Assembly: GCF_907165205.1 (NCBI RefSeq)
Contig: NC_058196.1
Coordinates: 22,734,501 to 22,798,500, forward strand
From: Coccinella septempunctata
Taxonomy: Eukaryota > Arthropoda > Insecta > Coleoptera > Coccinellidae
Length of the DNA: 64,000 nt
Direction of reading: 5' to 3'
In this document: piece after piece, positions 45,463 to 56,970 of the stretch
Position numbering within the stretch: the first letter of the stretch is position 1
How the letters are laid out: every line of letters starts with the position of its first letter
The notes under the pieces: generated by a model
Seen by the model: the letters and a program-made list of their open reading frames with translations, nothing else
Told to the model about the DNA's origin: nothing
Database searches by the model: none
Position numbers and translations under genes: made by a program

Positions 45463-46412
45463 TGGGAGAGCCGACGACGCTAAATCAGGATTTACTTGAG
45501 CGTCATGGAGACCTATTGGACTTTGAAGATTAGATGGTAGAAAGAAAAAAAGATTCTTCGTCTGCAGGTTTTCGAAGATGTAAAAAAATAGTCAGGTGTA
45601 CAGACTCGATCGTGTCAGATTAAGATACTGTATATGCCCTACGTGTCTCTGATAATAAATTCATGTTAATCTGACAGTTTGCGTGGTGGGACTGGGCGTA
45701 CGAAAGAGTTGAAAATGGTAAAAAAAATGTCAGATTTTCATACAGATGGTTAATCTCGGTGTTGCAGACGTGTTGACCCATTAATCTGTCACTAATTAGG
45801 AGGGGTTTCTCAATCTGACAGTTTGAAGATGATAACAAGGCATTTTTTTCGAATATCTGCCTTCCTGTACCTTTAATCTTTTCTGTTTTCATTATAACAG
45901 TTGAAGATTATAAAATTCGATACAACTTTTGTCTGAACCAATTTTACAAACACTTAACCGTTTTCGAGTTAGAGGGCGATAAGGGCGAAGAGCTTAGCCA
46001 CACATGCGAAAGGCCAAGGTCAATGTAGAAACCCAGTCTGATGTACATTCCTCGCCATATATCTCAAAAACGTTCAAACGTAGAAAAAATTGCTTCGGAC
46101 AAAATTTGTAGAAAATGTTATGCTTAACGAACTTTATAATGAATGCGAAAACAATTCGAATACCAGGAATGAAGATAATTAAAAAAAGCTGATTTTCGTG
46201 ACTTTTACTCCCAATTTCTATTGTTTCGGCTTGCTGAAACTGTCAGATTATATTATTTCCCTTATTCTGGAATTATAAGCTTCAAAATGAGAAAAAAAAG
46301 CCACCACGCTCGAGACACATTTTCGTCAATCTCAAATTGTCAGAATATATACTTTTCGACATGTAATTAACTACATATATATATATCTTAATTTGACACG
46401 CTCGAGCATGTA
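45463..46412 (+). repeat. Family D repeat, left portion (D3)
   Basis: Starts at GAGAGCCGACGACGCTAAAT and continues to CTCGAGCATGTA, where element B2 interrupts it. It contains about eight TGTCAGATT or AATCTGACA motifs (45614, 45663, 45727, 45811, 46241 among others). The part after B2 continues at 47623. Confidence 0.78.
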
Positions 46413-47620
46413 TACTTCATTCAAATTTATTTTAGCAGTCGGTTGGCCATGAAATAATTTTCTCAAGATTTTGTAACTAGAACGAAGTTAGGTTGGCACT
46501 CATGATATGTCGTTAATGTCATAACGCCGTTGCCACAACTAATATCAATTTTTATTACGAAAATGCCGAAAGTGATTGAAAAAAGAGACAGGGTTTCAGG
46601 AAGTGCTATTTTGAATTCAGGTCCGCTCATTCAAATAGTTATACCCTGATATTCTAAAATCCACAATACGTCAGACGGTAGCGAACATATTCAATGTAAG
46701 AGAATGTATATAATGTTTCATCTGAATCTAATTGACTTATATTTCAGCTGGATATTTCCACAATCAGAAAGATTGTGAATGATTAGGATGACAAAGAATT
46801 TCCTTCTATTGGGAGACCCAAAAAAGCGATGGCATTTGAGAATTTTATGTTTGAGTGAATTAATGCGAAAAGTTTACTACAGGATTTTCGATAAATGTCA
46901 TTGGAGAATAAGTTCCCTAAAATGGATTTTTCTATTTTTCATTTGACTTGTCCTATACAATGTAAATGCCTTAAGGTACTAATAAATACCTAATTATTAT
47001 TATTATTACATCAATGTATTAAGTTGAATAGCCACAAATACGCGCAAGTTGCCCTGTTACTTGTTTATCCATGTGAAATTTTTGTTCAAAGGTGAAGTTC
47101 ATCTTAACTTGAAACTTCCTTCAATTCCTTTTACTTATATTGATGCAAGATGATTTTTGTTGAAGAATTATACATTCTTGTAATTATCTGTTAATTCCTT
47201 CGGGAGATACCCATTCCCAACCACTGTATCATATGCATTTCATCTTCGGGTTAATATTTTTGAAATCTAAAAATGATGTAAGCCAAAGAAGATAACGAAC
47301 ATTAACTCTCCTCAAGCTAGTGCATATTATGATATTATACTGATCTTTTGTATTTTCCATGCTAATAACTGGATTTGGTATGCTTTCAATCAGTTTGTAT
47401 AAACTTGAATTATGTTCGTCACATATTTTCCGAAGAGATTCGACATTGTGTTAAAATACGTAATAACAGAAACTTTGACGTAGAACGGGCAACATAGCGT
47501 TGATTCAAAACCCAAAAATGTTTTGACAAGCTTCATAACCCCACATTTTCGTACTATACAGAGTGAAATGTGTCAAATTTCCATGGCCAACCGACTGCTA
47601 AAATAAAAGTGAATGAAGTA
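46413..47620 (-). repeat. Family B element, complete, nested in family D (B2)
   Basis: 1208 bp with ends TACTTCATTCA / TGAATGAAGTA and TIRs continuing through GCAGTCGGTTGGCCATG. It is flanked by TA at 46411-46412 and 47621-47622. The joined flanks give CGAGCATGTACAATGAT, which matches the uninterrupted CGAGTATGTACAAGTAACGAT of D1. This proves insertion at a TA with TA duplication. The transposase remnant lies on the plus strand and starts at 46564 with MPKVIEKRD; a frameshift follows. Confidence 0.93.
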
Positions 47621-47622
47621 TA

Positions 47623-47710
47623 CAATGATCTTTTTTTCTTACTATTCTGACAGGCTGTTCTAGACAATACCCCCTTTATACAGGTCTAATTTTTATTAGA
47701 AGTACCCTAC
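47623..47710 (+). repeat. Family D repeat, continuation after B2
   Basis: CTAGACAATACCCCCTTTAT then ACAGGTCTAATTTTTATTAG correspond to the tail of D2 at 35700. This confirms that B2 split one family D copy. Confidence 0.65.
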
Positions 47711-48749
47711 AGACAAGAGTACAAGAATTGAATTTCGATACTTGTGGTAATATATTTAGATATTTGGAGATTTTTTAGTCTAGAGACCTTCATAATGTAT
47801 TTATTCTCGGAATCGTGCTGAATAGCTCAGAGTTGCTTTTTCCAACAAAAAAAAGGATCCTCTAATAATTATTGTTTTGAAATCACTCATAGTGTGATGG
47901 ATAAGGAATAGGCGTGGAGTAAGTACTTCGGTAACGAGAGTCAGTGGATTTGGGAGTTATCAGGAATAATATTGAGGATGAGCTGACTTTAACAAATCCA
48001 GTGAAAGCATTACGGGAAGTCTTTACCGAATATAATTCATTCAGTACATCACTTTCCGATGACAAGGTTCAACTTTCTGTCTCATCTAGTTCCGAACATC
48101 TAATTTCCGTATTTTCGAACCATGACAGACTAAATGGCTCTAAAATTATACCTGCTCATTCTAAAACCACTCGGTTTGTTCATTACGACGGAATAATTGT
48201 AGATCGGCCAATAAAATGGCGGCGAAATCATACCTTCTCTTCCCAACGAGAAAGAACGACTCTCACCGTGAAAAACTGGACGGATCACAGAGATAACTAG
48301 GAAACGGAAACGGGAAATCCACAGAATCGATTTGTCACGAATCATCTTCGCCGGCGACGTGTTCGATTGGTGCTCTCCGGTTGATTGCGGATAATTTGAC
48401 AGCTAATTCGCCCGACAATTACGTAATACACGAACTGGAAGAGGTTCTCAGTGAAAGTCAGCGCCACGTCCTCTCGGAAAATACGGCCATACCTCACGTT
48501 TATTGGATCAATGATCATAAATCAGGTAGATACGATCGTAAACAGTGTCCCGATCGGTCAGACCGGCCGCTTTTTTCGACTAATTGAAATTGCCCCCTCA
48601 TCTTCTTCTTCTTCTGCCCGATTGCTCTCATCTGTGACGAAGCAGCCGTTGGATGCGATGCAGCTTTTCCGAAGGTAAAAAGTGCTGGCGTCACGTAGTT
48701 CGATCTGGTTTTGGTGTAAGAAGAAGAATGGAAATTTATTCGGCGCCCT
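47711..48749. other. Unassigned, GC-richer island at about 48150-48740
   Basis: A 118-codon plus-strand frame (47944-48300) starts MDLGVIRNNIEDELTLTNP but shows no known domain, and the opposite strand is open too. The following island is GC-richer with a CTTCTTCTTCTTC tract. Neither is assigned. Confidence 0.3.
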
Positions 48750-49090
48750 AACGTGCATTCAAAAAAATTCGTCGTCAAGTAGGCTATGGAATTCTGAACG
48801 TCGATATCTGTGTTTAAACGTAATTCTTAGCTTGAGCTGCACTATTTCCAGGTGAACTGTCAAGTTAGCAAATTGGTTTTTACAGACGTTCAAAAGCATT
48901 TTCTATTGAATCCTACTTCAAAATTGTAGAGAAAATGGAAAGAGAGTCGAAATATTCTATTCATAAGTGATTCAGTGACTTCATAGAGTCGATAGTATTC
49001 CACTTTCCATACGATATATAGGTTAATGTCATCATTGTTTACATTTTGGGAAGATGAAGGAATTCAAGGAAAGACATACGTTCCGTCACA
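48750..49090 (+). repeat. Family I repeat (I1)
   Basis: CATTCAAAAAAATTCGTCGT followed by CAAGTAGGCTATGGAATT matches, in reverse, GGCTATGAAATTTTG-side sequence at 53545-53582. A shorter match AAAAATTCGTCGTCGAGAAG occurs at 52481. Ends not defined. Confidence 0.5.
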
Positions 49091-49339
49091 GAACATCAAC
49101 CTTCAAAATTCCATGGCCTTCTTAACGAAGAAATTTTTTTAAACGCACGTTACGTTCAAGAAGAAAATTCACAATATCGCCATTTTCACCAGGTTGGAAG
49201 GCGCCATGCGGAAACTTTATGATTGATTTATACAGATTTGGACATAAGCTGTGTTGAGTCTAGCAATTTGACTTCCAACACATCTAGACTTCTTCTCTAT
49301 ACACTGTACCTCTCATACGCACGTATTTTCTAGACTCAC
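49091..49339. other. Unassigned
   Basis: Nothing recognised. Confidence 0.4.
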
Positions 49340-49620
49340 CCTCGGTTTTCTAAAGCTTGATCGGGAAATCAACGCTTGATTGCCGGATAAACGTCACTTT
49401 GTTTCCAATCGACAATTCAGTCATAAGCATTCACAATTAACTTCTCGCATCGAATTGTGATCTATATACCATTCAATGATTCTCAATTGCTACTTCCTCA
49501 ATCTTTTCGGAAATGAAAAGGTTTCAATGATTTAGTTTTGGATATCGAGTGACCGTCAAGTCGTTGATCGGACAATCAAAATCTTCGGAAACCCGATGTT
49601 AACGTGAGGAATTCTATTGC
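49340..49620. repeat. Family G segment (G3)
   Basis: Carries CAATTCAGTCATAAGCATTC, TCGCATCGAATTGTGATC and GTTGATCGGACAATCAAAAT, in the order seen at 42340-42505. The last motif is the unit of the tandem block at 1430. Confidence 0.55.
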
Positions 49621-49884
49621 AATGATTTTCTTCGTGAAAATAGCAAAAAACCATTGGAATGAATTGTGAAATCGAGCACTGTGAACCAACTGAAAGACTC
49701 AGTGTTCATAGAGGGTAGTTGTGTCAGCTTGTGACAAAAAATTTGACAATGCATTGCTCGAAAATGATGTTCAGTGATTATACTAATATTTTTTTTTTGT
49801 TTCAGGTGAGTTGATTCAAGTTACGGACGATGTTTCCATTTTATGATTCAGGTAATATTGGCTTTTTCTCTAATTTACGTCTAA

Positions 49885-50145
49885 TTTTTTGTTATCCTCT
49901 TCACTCACAATCTTCTCGGTTGTCGAAATATGTAAATAAAATCGTTCAGATTCATATGATACATCGGTAGTATTTGAATTCAATTACATCGAATATGTTC
50001 GATTCCCCTTGCTAAATCTTTGATATCCAAAATATTTTTGACATTTGACATTGATGTGTCCCATCCTTATTGCGTTCTAATAACAAAGACTTGAGGAAAT
50101 TATTCCATCTACAACCGACTTCGTTTATAAAAATTGAAATAGGCT
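49885..50145 (+). repeat. Family B element, old right-half fragment (B6)
   Basis: Diverged copy of the right half of B1: ATCCTCTTCACTCACAATCT, CGTTCAGATTCATATGAT, CATCGAATATGTTCG, and AAATTATTCCATCTACAACC near the end. Termini are lost. Confidence 0.65.
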
Positions 50146-52505
50146 GTAGCCCGTCAATCAAAAAAGTTTTACTCTGGGGAAAGAGTAAAAAAAAACCGAA
50201 ATCGTTAGATGTACGGAACTAGGGAACATTTTTCATATGGGACCCGTTCAGTATGCTTTCTTGCCCCACGAAAGGTTTGGAGTACGCAAAAACAATCAGG
50301 CCGTATTTAATGAATATTAACGAGTTTAGAACTTTAAAAGCAGGTCGTCCACCACGTCCAAACGCGAACCATTTATATGAGAGAAGATAACGCGTTTTCG
50401 TGCGCGGCAAAAGAGGTATATAAGGCACTTTTCCGAAAGGCCGTTTATCAAAATTATCTCTAACAATGGGGTATCATTTTTCACTGTGAATTTTCGGGCA
50501 GTTATGCGCAAGCTGTCGGAACTGGGAGGACCTGGGCTAGGTGCTGAGATGGACGAGAAGAATTATGAGATACGGGTACACGAAGAAATTCTTTAAAATA
50601 GAACAGTTTCATCATATTTTGTAAAGGTAGGATGGACAGGGGATGCGCCTTTATGGTAGATTTTAGTAGTATTTTTCGCTCATTTATGATCACAAAACTT
50701 TGAATTGTACACGTCAATATTCTCCACAATCGTTACCACTGAAGGATTTCTTCTCAGAATTTTGATAATGAGTTATTAAAGCCACTGGAAATCAAAATAA
50801 CTTGAACCTAAATGTGCCTTCAGATTACTCTCAAAATGCGCATGATTCAGAAAGCTAACATAGTGGTTTGTGCGGAGGTAGCGTTCAAATTGTTCTGACG
50901 TGACATCGCGCAAAAACGTACGTCAGATTTTTGAATCATGCGCATTATGACGTTATCCCACGTCACGTCAGAGTAATCTGTAGGCACCTTGACTTCTGTC
51001 CCCTCAATGGTCTTGTTTAAGTCAACAGATCCGAAATTATTCACATCAATCTGACATCGACTGTGGAAATCTCCGAATTTTCTATGTTTATCGATCCCTG
51101 TCATAAAATAAATGGATTTAGAGAAAGTAAAAATTTTCAATTTACGCATTTGGGGTATTTCAAGGTGGTTTCAGCACGAAAAAGTTGTCGAAATTGATAA
51201 ACATTTAGAGGAGTGGGAGCAGGAACAATGTCCCATCTATAAAAAAATCCTTTCTTATGAAATTGAGAGCGCGCTATGTCTGCTCCATAACGGCTATGCA
51301 GACCCATCTTATGATCCTTATTCTTTTACTATAATGTTTTAGTATTGGTAAGAAACACCTATTGGAAGTTAGAGATCACGTGATTGCCATCTAACAAGTT
51401 TAAATAGGGACAAATCCTTCCAGATTAAAACGAGCTGTGATAAATGATTTTTGAGGAATAATTCTGGGAGAGAACCTCCATGAATGCTCTGTGAATTGTT
51501 CAAGCCGATCTCAGCCATGTTTCATTGCAAAAAGCAATATTCTTATCCTTGGAAATCTTTCTATTGACTTCAACTTCGATCAGAACGAGCACAGCGAATA
51601 CCCTTCAAGTCTACGACGTGGTTATTGGACGAACAGTGGAAATCCAACAGACTACTTCGAAGAATATCGTTTTATTTTCTACGGAACAAGGCGTCCCGTT
51701 CAAACAATTCGCTATCTTCTTCCCGTCAAACTTTAACATCCCAACCTTCAATCCACTATACACTGGATGCCCCGGCATCCGGCAATTTTATCGGTAAATT
51801 CCAGCGAGACTAAACTCTAAAACCACGCTACAGTTATTTCAATGGATGCCCCAGACCGAACCATCGTAATTAAACAATTCCACTGTCATTTCGACGGGCT
51901 GTATACGGCATGTTTTAATTATCGCGAATCTTCTTGGGGCAATTTGTTGTACGAGGTGAGTTGACGATTATGACGTTGTTCGGACGACTGTAATCAACTC
52001 AAGTTGGCGGCGGAAAAATTCGCTAATTGTTCAGTCACTCGGCCGCCCTGATTACGATGTCAGTTTTCGGATTATGCACGCTTGGGATTTTGACGAGCTT
52101 GTTTCTCGTTCTTGGTTTATGTCGGGCGAGGCAATTAGCTTCCAGATTGGGCCGATAGGAGGGGAAATTCCTCAGACTCTAAGGGTGTGCCACCCTATCG
52201 GCCTGTTCATTTTTGCTGCCATTCTGACATATTGATAATGTCATGATCGATCGACGGGTGTCATATTGGAGTAAGTTAATAGGGAATGTTACAACTCAGG
52301 TACTAACTGGTTGTTACCTAATTATCGATCGGCAAAGTTACTTCGCAGAACTCAACAATGTCAAGTGTTTCTCTCATCATGAATTGCATTCCACTTGGTA
52401 TAATAGAGTTTTGGCTTCCATGATTGCAGCTTTTTTCCAATAAGAACCCAATAAGAATGGTTGAGACCAGCGTTTAACAAAAATTCGTCGTCGAGAAGTG
52501 AGCTA
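50146..52505. other. Unassigned, GC-richer island at about 51820-52170
   Basis: Between 50820 and 51010 a GCGCATGATTCAGAA / TTTTTGAATCATGCGCATTA pair forms an inverted repeat about 130 bases across with GACGT words on both sides, perhaps a small MITE. The island at 51.9 kb is single copy. Short plus frames at 51491-51813 have no recognised product. Confidence 0.35.
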
Positions 52506-53206
52506 TACAGGGTGAGTGTTCGAATCGTACAAATATTTTAACAGTAGATTCTTGAGATCAGAAGAAACACTTTTTTCCTATACCATTTTCTCCGATTCGG
52601 CCCTGATAAAAAGATATAGCCATCTTAAGTTTTTCTAATGAGCTGTGCCATTCCTGGAAAAACAAAATTACTTTCAGAATAACCAGCTAAATCTGTGGCA
52701 GTACACATCTGTGGATCTTTTGGACAGAGTTGTATTCAGTCAGTACCCAATTTTTCAAATTTCACAGATATTTTTTAATTTTTGAACATCAAATTACTCG
52801 GAGACGGCGTATTATACGAGCGAATAGCAAGAATATTCTTATTTTACAAAACGTTCAAATATTCATTAGATAACGTCTAAATAAGTTCCAAGAGTTGGGT
52901 TCTTTGAATTTTTGGTATTTTTGTGATACCTAAGTGACATAATGAGAAAACTGGAAGAAGTGAGTGATATCTTGTGTTCGAAAAAGATTAACCAAATGAA
53001 AGAAAAACTATATTCCTGAAGTCCATTCCATTTTAAAAACCGTTTGTGAAATAAAACTAAAAATAATATTTTTTTTATGGTTTTTCAACAGCCTGTATCT
53101 TTCAAACCGAACCGATTCGGAAAAAATGGTAAAGGGAAAAAGTGTTTCTTTTGCCTTCAAGAATCTACAGTTAAAATATGTGTTAGAGTCAAAGACTCAC
53201 CCTGTA
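52506..53206 (+). repeat. Family A element, complete (A9)
   Basis: 701 bp, TACAGGGTGAGTGTTCGAAT to GAGTCAAAGACTCACCCTGT, flanked by TA (or TATA if the ends are taken at CAGGG). Best intact copy in the window with A5. No coding frame. Terminal inverted repeats of about 100 bp with mismatches. Confidence 0.92.
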
Positions 53207-53329
53207 TAAGATCAAAGGTTGATATTCGAACTCTCATAAGTTTTGGCCTAGAATAATGATTCAAACTCCTGCGGAATTGACTCTTCTTAGCGCATAAGCT
53301 AATATTATTTTTGACCTAAACAATTATAG

Positions 53330-53600
53330 AAAATGAAACATATGGAGATCATTACTGAAATAACTTTAACCTTCTTATATAACTGAAAGTAGAGAACAAG
53401 TTATCTCCATTCTTTTGAGATTCTGAATTTTTGCAATCGCCATAAATTTTTTGGATTCTCGTGATAACGAGATGAAAGAATTATTTTTCGCAAGTTGGAG
53501 AAATCATTTTTAAATACGTCGAGACACATAATGTTAACCAAAATTTCATAGCCTAGTCGACGACGAATTTTTTTGAATGCTGAAAGTCACTCCAAGTCTA
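53330..53600 (-). repeat. Family I repeat (I2)
   Basis: The segment GTCGACGACGAATTTTTTTG matches I1 in reverse and the similarity extends through the TAGGCTATG motif. The left extent is uncertain. Confidence 0.45.
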
Positions 53601-54193
53601 TGAATGATGTGATGTAACATTTTTTTAGATTCTGTTAAAAATGGAACACAAATCTAGAGCTCAGTGACGTGATTCCTTGATTCTTGTGGCCATATTAGGT
53701 AACTATGGACGCTCAGTTCTGTTCCAGAACTCTCCTTGCATATCTACTCTCATAACCGGGGAGGTATTCATTGAATGAATTATCAAAACTACAAAAGTGA
53801 CTTGTTTTCGAGCAAAATCATAATAGAGATGAAGCTCATCTTCACCTTTTTTAGCTTTGTTAGTCGTGAAAATTGTCCCCTCAAAATGTTGGTGCTGATT
53901 TTGAGCTGGATATTCAACGTGCTAAATGAATACCAGAATACTTTCAATTTTATCATCTTTTAAAATGTTTCGAGGGAATTGACAACTGCATTCCCCCGAT
54001 CGAATGCAATTATTGTCGATAAATTGACGCTACGTCGTCGATGGTATTATAAATCGTCGTAACATTATTGAAACATCAAGTTGTAACCCCGGCTCGCTCG
54101 GCAGCCAGTCTAGAAACCGCAACATAAAAGAACCATACCTTACCCGTTCCGTTGAATGTCTTGCAACTCACTTATGACACGGTTTTCACTCAC
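53601..54193. other. ZP gene intron side, GC-richer toward 54000-54190
   Basis: Mostly AT-rich; the last 200 bases before the signal-peptide exon are GC-richer. Nothing coding recognised. Confidence 0.4.
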
Positions 54194-54269
54194 CTGAAAG
54201 AAAAAGTGATGTTAGTGCGATGAATACGAAAAAGGAGAACATTATCGCATGTTTTTTCGCCGCGTACAT
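54194..54269 (-). CDS. Candidate first coding exon: signal peptide
   Basis: The minus strand reads MYAAKKHAIMFSFFVFIALT then SLFLS plus one base, ending at a consensus CAG|GTGAGT donor. This is a textbook signal peptide: basic N-terminus, 15-residue hydrophobic core, small residues at the end. It lies upstream on the same strand as the PAN/ZP exons and such genes start this way with a long first intron. The ATG context is CACCATTATG. It leaves in phase 1, so at least one more exon must come before the exon at 28674, which enters in phase 2. Assignment to the ZP gene is inference; it could start another secreted protein. Confidence 0.5.
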
Positions 54270-55468
54270 AATGGTGAATTTATTCGCGGGCAATTCACAG
54301 GCGATACGCTCGCAAAACGTCTGGTTTCTTGATTAACGAATGATATCGTCATTACGTTTAATGACTTTCAGTTTCGTTTTATGATTTCGATCGTTTAGGC
54401 ATCAATGGAGAACCACACACTTCGCGCGATGCTCACATGTCGGTGGTTCGGTAAATTCCACGGCGATTTCTGAAGAGGATGTTTATGGATCTACGCTACG
54501 CTGAAAAGTTGACAGTTCATCTTGAACGGGCTGAAAGAAGGGAGATAAATGGACAAGGATAAATGTAGATTCATATTTGTTGTTATAATTTGTAATTTTT
54601 CGAATTACCTAAGTCGTTAAGTGTCTTGAGGACCATATTTTGTGTGTCTGCAATACACAAACATAGGCTACATGCTATGAGCAGGGTATCCCAAATTGCT
54701 TGATTTTAGCTCTTTCTGGTACCAGACTAGATAGGTGAAAACGTGGAAAGGAAAAAATCAAGAATTATCATGATTCGAACAATTGAAGCAGAAAGAATCT
54801 TTGAGGGAGACATTTTGTGGTACATGCCAGATTGGTGAGTCTCATTGGAATATGGAAGAAAGCCAAGAACCCACGTGCGAATCTTTTCTAATGACCAGCA
54901 TCCAGAGACACATGAGACCTCTGAATAGTTCATCACCAAGTAGTATCTATTTCACTTCTCCCCTCTGGAGAACAAGTTCGCCCAATTGGCGATCGATCGA
55001 GAACAACCCTGCTCGGCAATTTCACGAGACTGAAAGTAACGAATCTCTTCGCGCATAAAAAGGTCGAATGAACTGCATCTTAATTATTTTTACTTGGCGA
55101 GCGCTTTCTGAGCTCTTTGCAGTGTAAAAGTTTAATGAATACGTCCAATTAAAAGATAGCTTCGTAATTAAGTTGCATCTTCCCCCTGTTATATCTCTTC
55201 AGGTTGATCTTTGCCAAATTAAAATATGGGCGTAGGGTCTAGACTGGCTTTTTGTCGTTAGGGACCCCTCTGAAATTCCTCTTACTGGGGGACAATTCAC
55301 GTTGATTGTTGAATGAGATCTTCCGGTGGAATGTTACCCGGAAGGTTTGATCGACGTTTTTCTTGATGACGAAAGCGATGCAGAGACTCTAAGGTCGAGA
55401 AATATGTTGAAGGTCGGACTATAATATGGCTTGTATGTTCATGTTTACAGATGGTTCTTCTGTATGAA
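54270..55468. other. Upstream region of the signal-peptide exon, GC-richer island near 54270-54480
   Basis: No acceptor of good quality lies immediately upstream of the ATG, so part of this may be 5' untranslated sequence or promoter. Frames at 54727-55058 have no known product. Confidence 0.35.
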
Positions 55469-55718
55469 AGCGTCTGTGGCTTGGTGGTTAAAGCGTCGGG
55501 TTGGTATACCGCAAGGTACTGAGTTCGATCCCAGGCTAGAAAAGAAATTTTCTGGCCGATACGTTTGAAATTAACAGTGCTGTGCCTTACGGTAGCGTAA
55601 GGACACAGTAACAAAGCCTACACAGAACACAACTGGTTCTCCGAACTCGTACAAGCTCACAGAGCTTCTGAGGGGTACTTCGGTACCTATGGAGAATTAG
55701 GATAATGATAGGGAAATA
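55469..55718 (+). repeat. tRNA-derived SINE
   Basis: The head GCGTCTGTGGCTTGGTGGTT has an A box (TGGCTTGGTGG), and GAGTTCGATCCC serves as B box 45 bases later, the spacing of a tRNA gene. The body includes GGACACAGTAACAAAGCC and GGGGTACTTCGGTACCTATG and ends near a TAGGATAATGATAGGGA stretch. It differs from the SINE head at 15315. Confidence 0.7.
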
Positions 55719-55720
55719 CA

Positions 55721-56348
55721 CAACCTTATCAATTCGGCATCACGGGCATTCTGGAAGCTGAAGGACAGAGTGATTTAAAATCACGACCTCTATCTGAAGA
55801 CCAAGATAGCTGTTCACAAAGCAGTGGTCCTCCCAAAGCTTATTTACGGAAGCGAAGGCTGGACGCTCTCAGGCGACATATAAAACAGCTTGAACAAACG
55901 CAACAACGTCAACTAAGACAAATAATGCACATCAGATGGTTCCACAAAGTTTCAAACGCAGGAGTCTTGCAGCGCCCGAGTTGTATAACAATTGACACTC
56001 AAGTAACGAGGGCCCGACTCAGATGAAGCGGACACATTCTGAGGATTTAAGACACAAGACTCTCCAAGATAGCTCTGTATGGCGAATTCACAGAGGGAGA
56101 TCGGAAACCAGGGGTCAGTATAAGCGGTTTGAGAATATACTGCATCAATCCCTAAAATCAGTAACTGGGAACAACTAGCGTTAGACAGATCACAGTGGTG
56201 GTCTTTGGTCCACAGTTACAATAGAGACTCGAGAAGAATACAGCGGCGGCAAGATTTGGTTGTTGACTATCCATGCCCGGAGTGTGGAAGGATCTGTAGG
56301 AGACGGTTGGGTCTCTTCAGTCATAGGAGGGCACACAATCGCAAGTAG
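55721..56348 (+). pseudogene. Non-LTR retrotransposon (LINE), 3' end, decayed
   Basis: With frameshifts, the plus strand reads SASRAFWKLKDRV, LKTKIAVHKAVVLPKLIYGS, QQRQLRQIMHIRWFHKVSNA and ALDRSQWWSLVHSY. These are the conserved region after the reverse transcriptase palm/thumb in many insect LINEs. It ends with a C2H2-like finger CPECGRICRRR..FSHRRAH and a stop at 56346. Catalytic RT motifs and the endonuclease are absent, so it is a 5'-truncated, mutated copy. It directly follows the SINE. Confidence 0.85.
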
Positions 56349-56639
56349 CCCTAAGAAATTATAAGTTGGATCGCACCGATAGTTTTGTTATCGAGTATTT
56401 TTGTAGATTTATTCTCGGTAACGAGATACAGCAATGATGATGATATGAACATCAAAAAGTATCGAGAAAAGTTGAATTGGAGCCAATATAAGGTTAATCA
56501 ACTTATGTCAATCAGCACATTCTCTTGGAATTTTGGAGAAGACTTTTTCTTCGATAGGAGAAAATAATAAACATACAATTATAAATAATACGAACGAAAT
56601 TTCATTGCTGTTCATGGTCAAAACATCGTTCGATAAATG
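56349..56639. other. LINE 3' tail and unassigned DNA
   Basis: An ATGATGATATGA stretch at 56434 could be the LINE tail. Nothing else recognised. Confidence 0.35.
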
Positions 56640-56970
56640 AGTTGTTTCGCAACTTTCTCACTCATCGAATCGCCTAACAGTGCTTTATCCAATACCACCT
56701 GAACCGAAGAATCTGCGACCTCGACAAGTGAGGCGCCTAGGACGGTCACTGCCACGACATTGTCGCTTTCGTTTGAGATCAGTCAACAGTCGAACAGCGA
56801 AGTTGTGTCCCAGAAACTTACGCGAGCGAAGCGCCAGATCCAGTGAGAAATTACGCGTTTCATTCTGATGGTTCCTCAACATCCCTCCAGATCTCCAGTT
56901 ACAAATGAGAGATGCCGCCCTCACCCCTTTTAATCAATCGACCCCTTTCCCAGTCACTCTATATAGGTAA
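56640..56970 (-). promoter_or_regulatory. Candidate promoter and 5' exon on the minus strand
   Basis: On the minus strand a TATATAG box (about 56964) precedes by the usual distance a GC-richer stretch that ends at a consensus GTAAGT donor (exon edge 56822). This could be the non-coding first exon of the gene whose signal-peptide exon lies at 54269. No initiator or transcript evidence is available, and the chance of a TATA and a donor in 330 bases is not small. Confidence 0.2.

Noticed and set aside
47944..48300. 118-codon plus-strand frame MDLGVIRNN...
   Set aside because: No recognisable domain, an open frame on the opposite strand, and no splice or promoter context; left as unassigned DNA.
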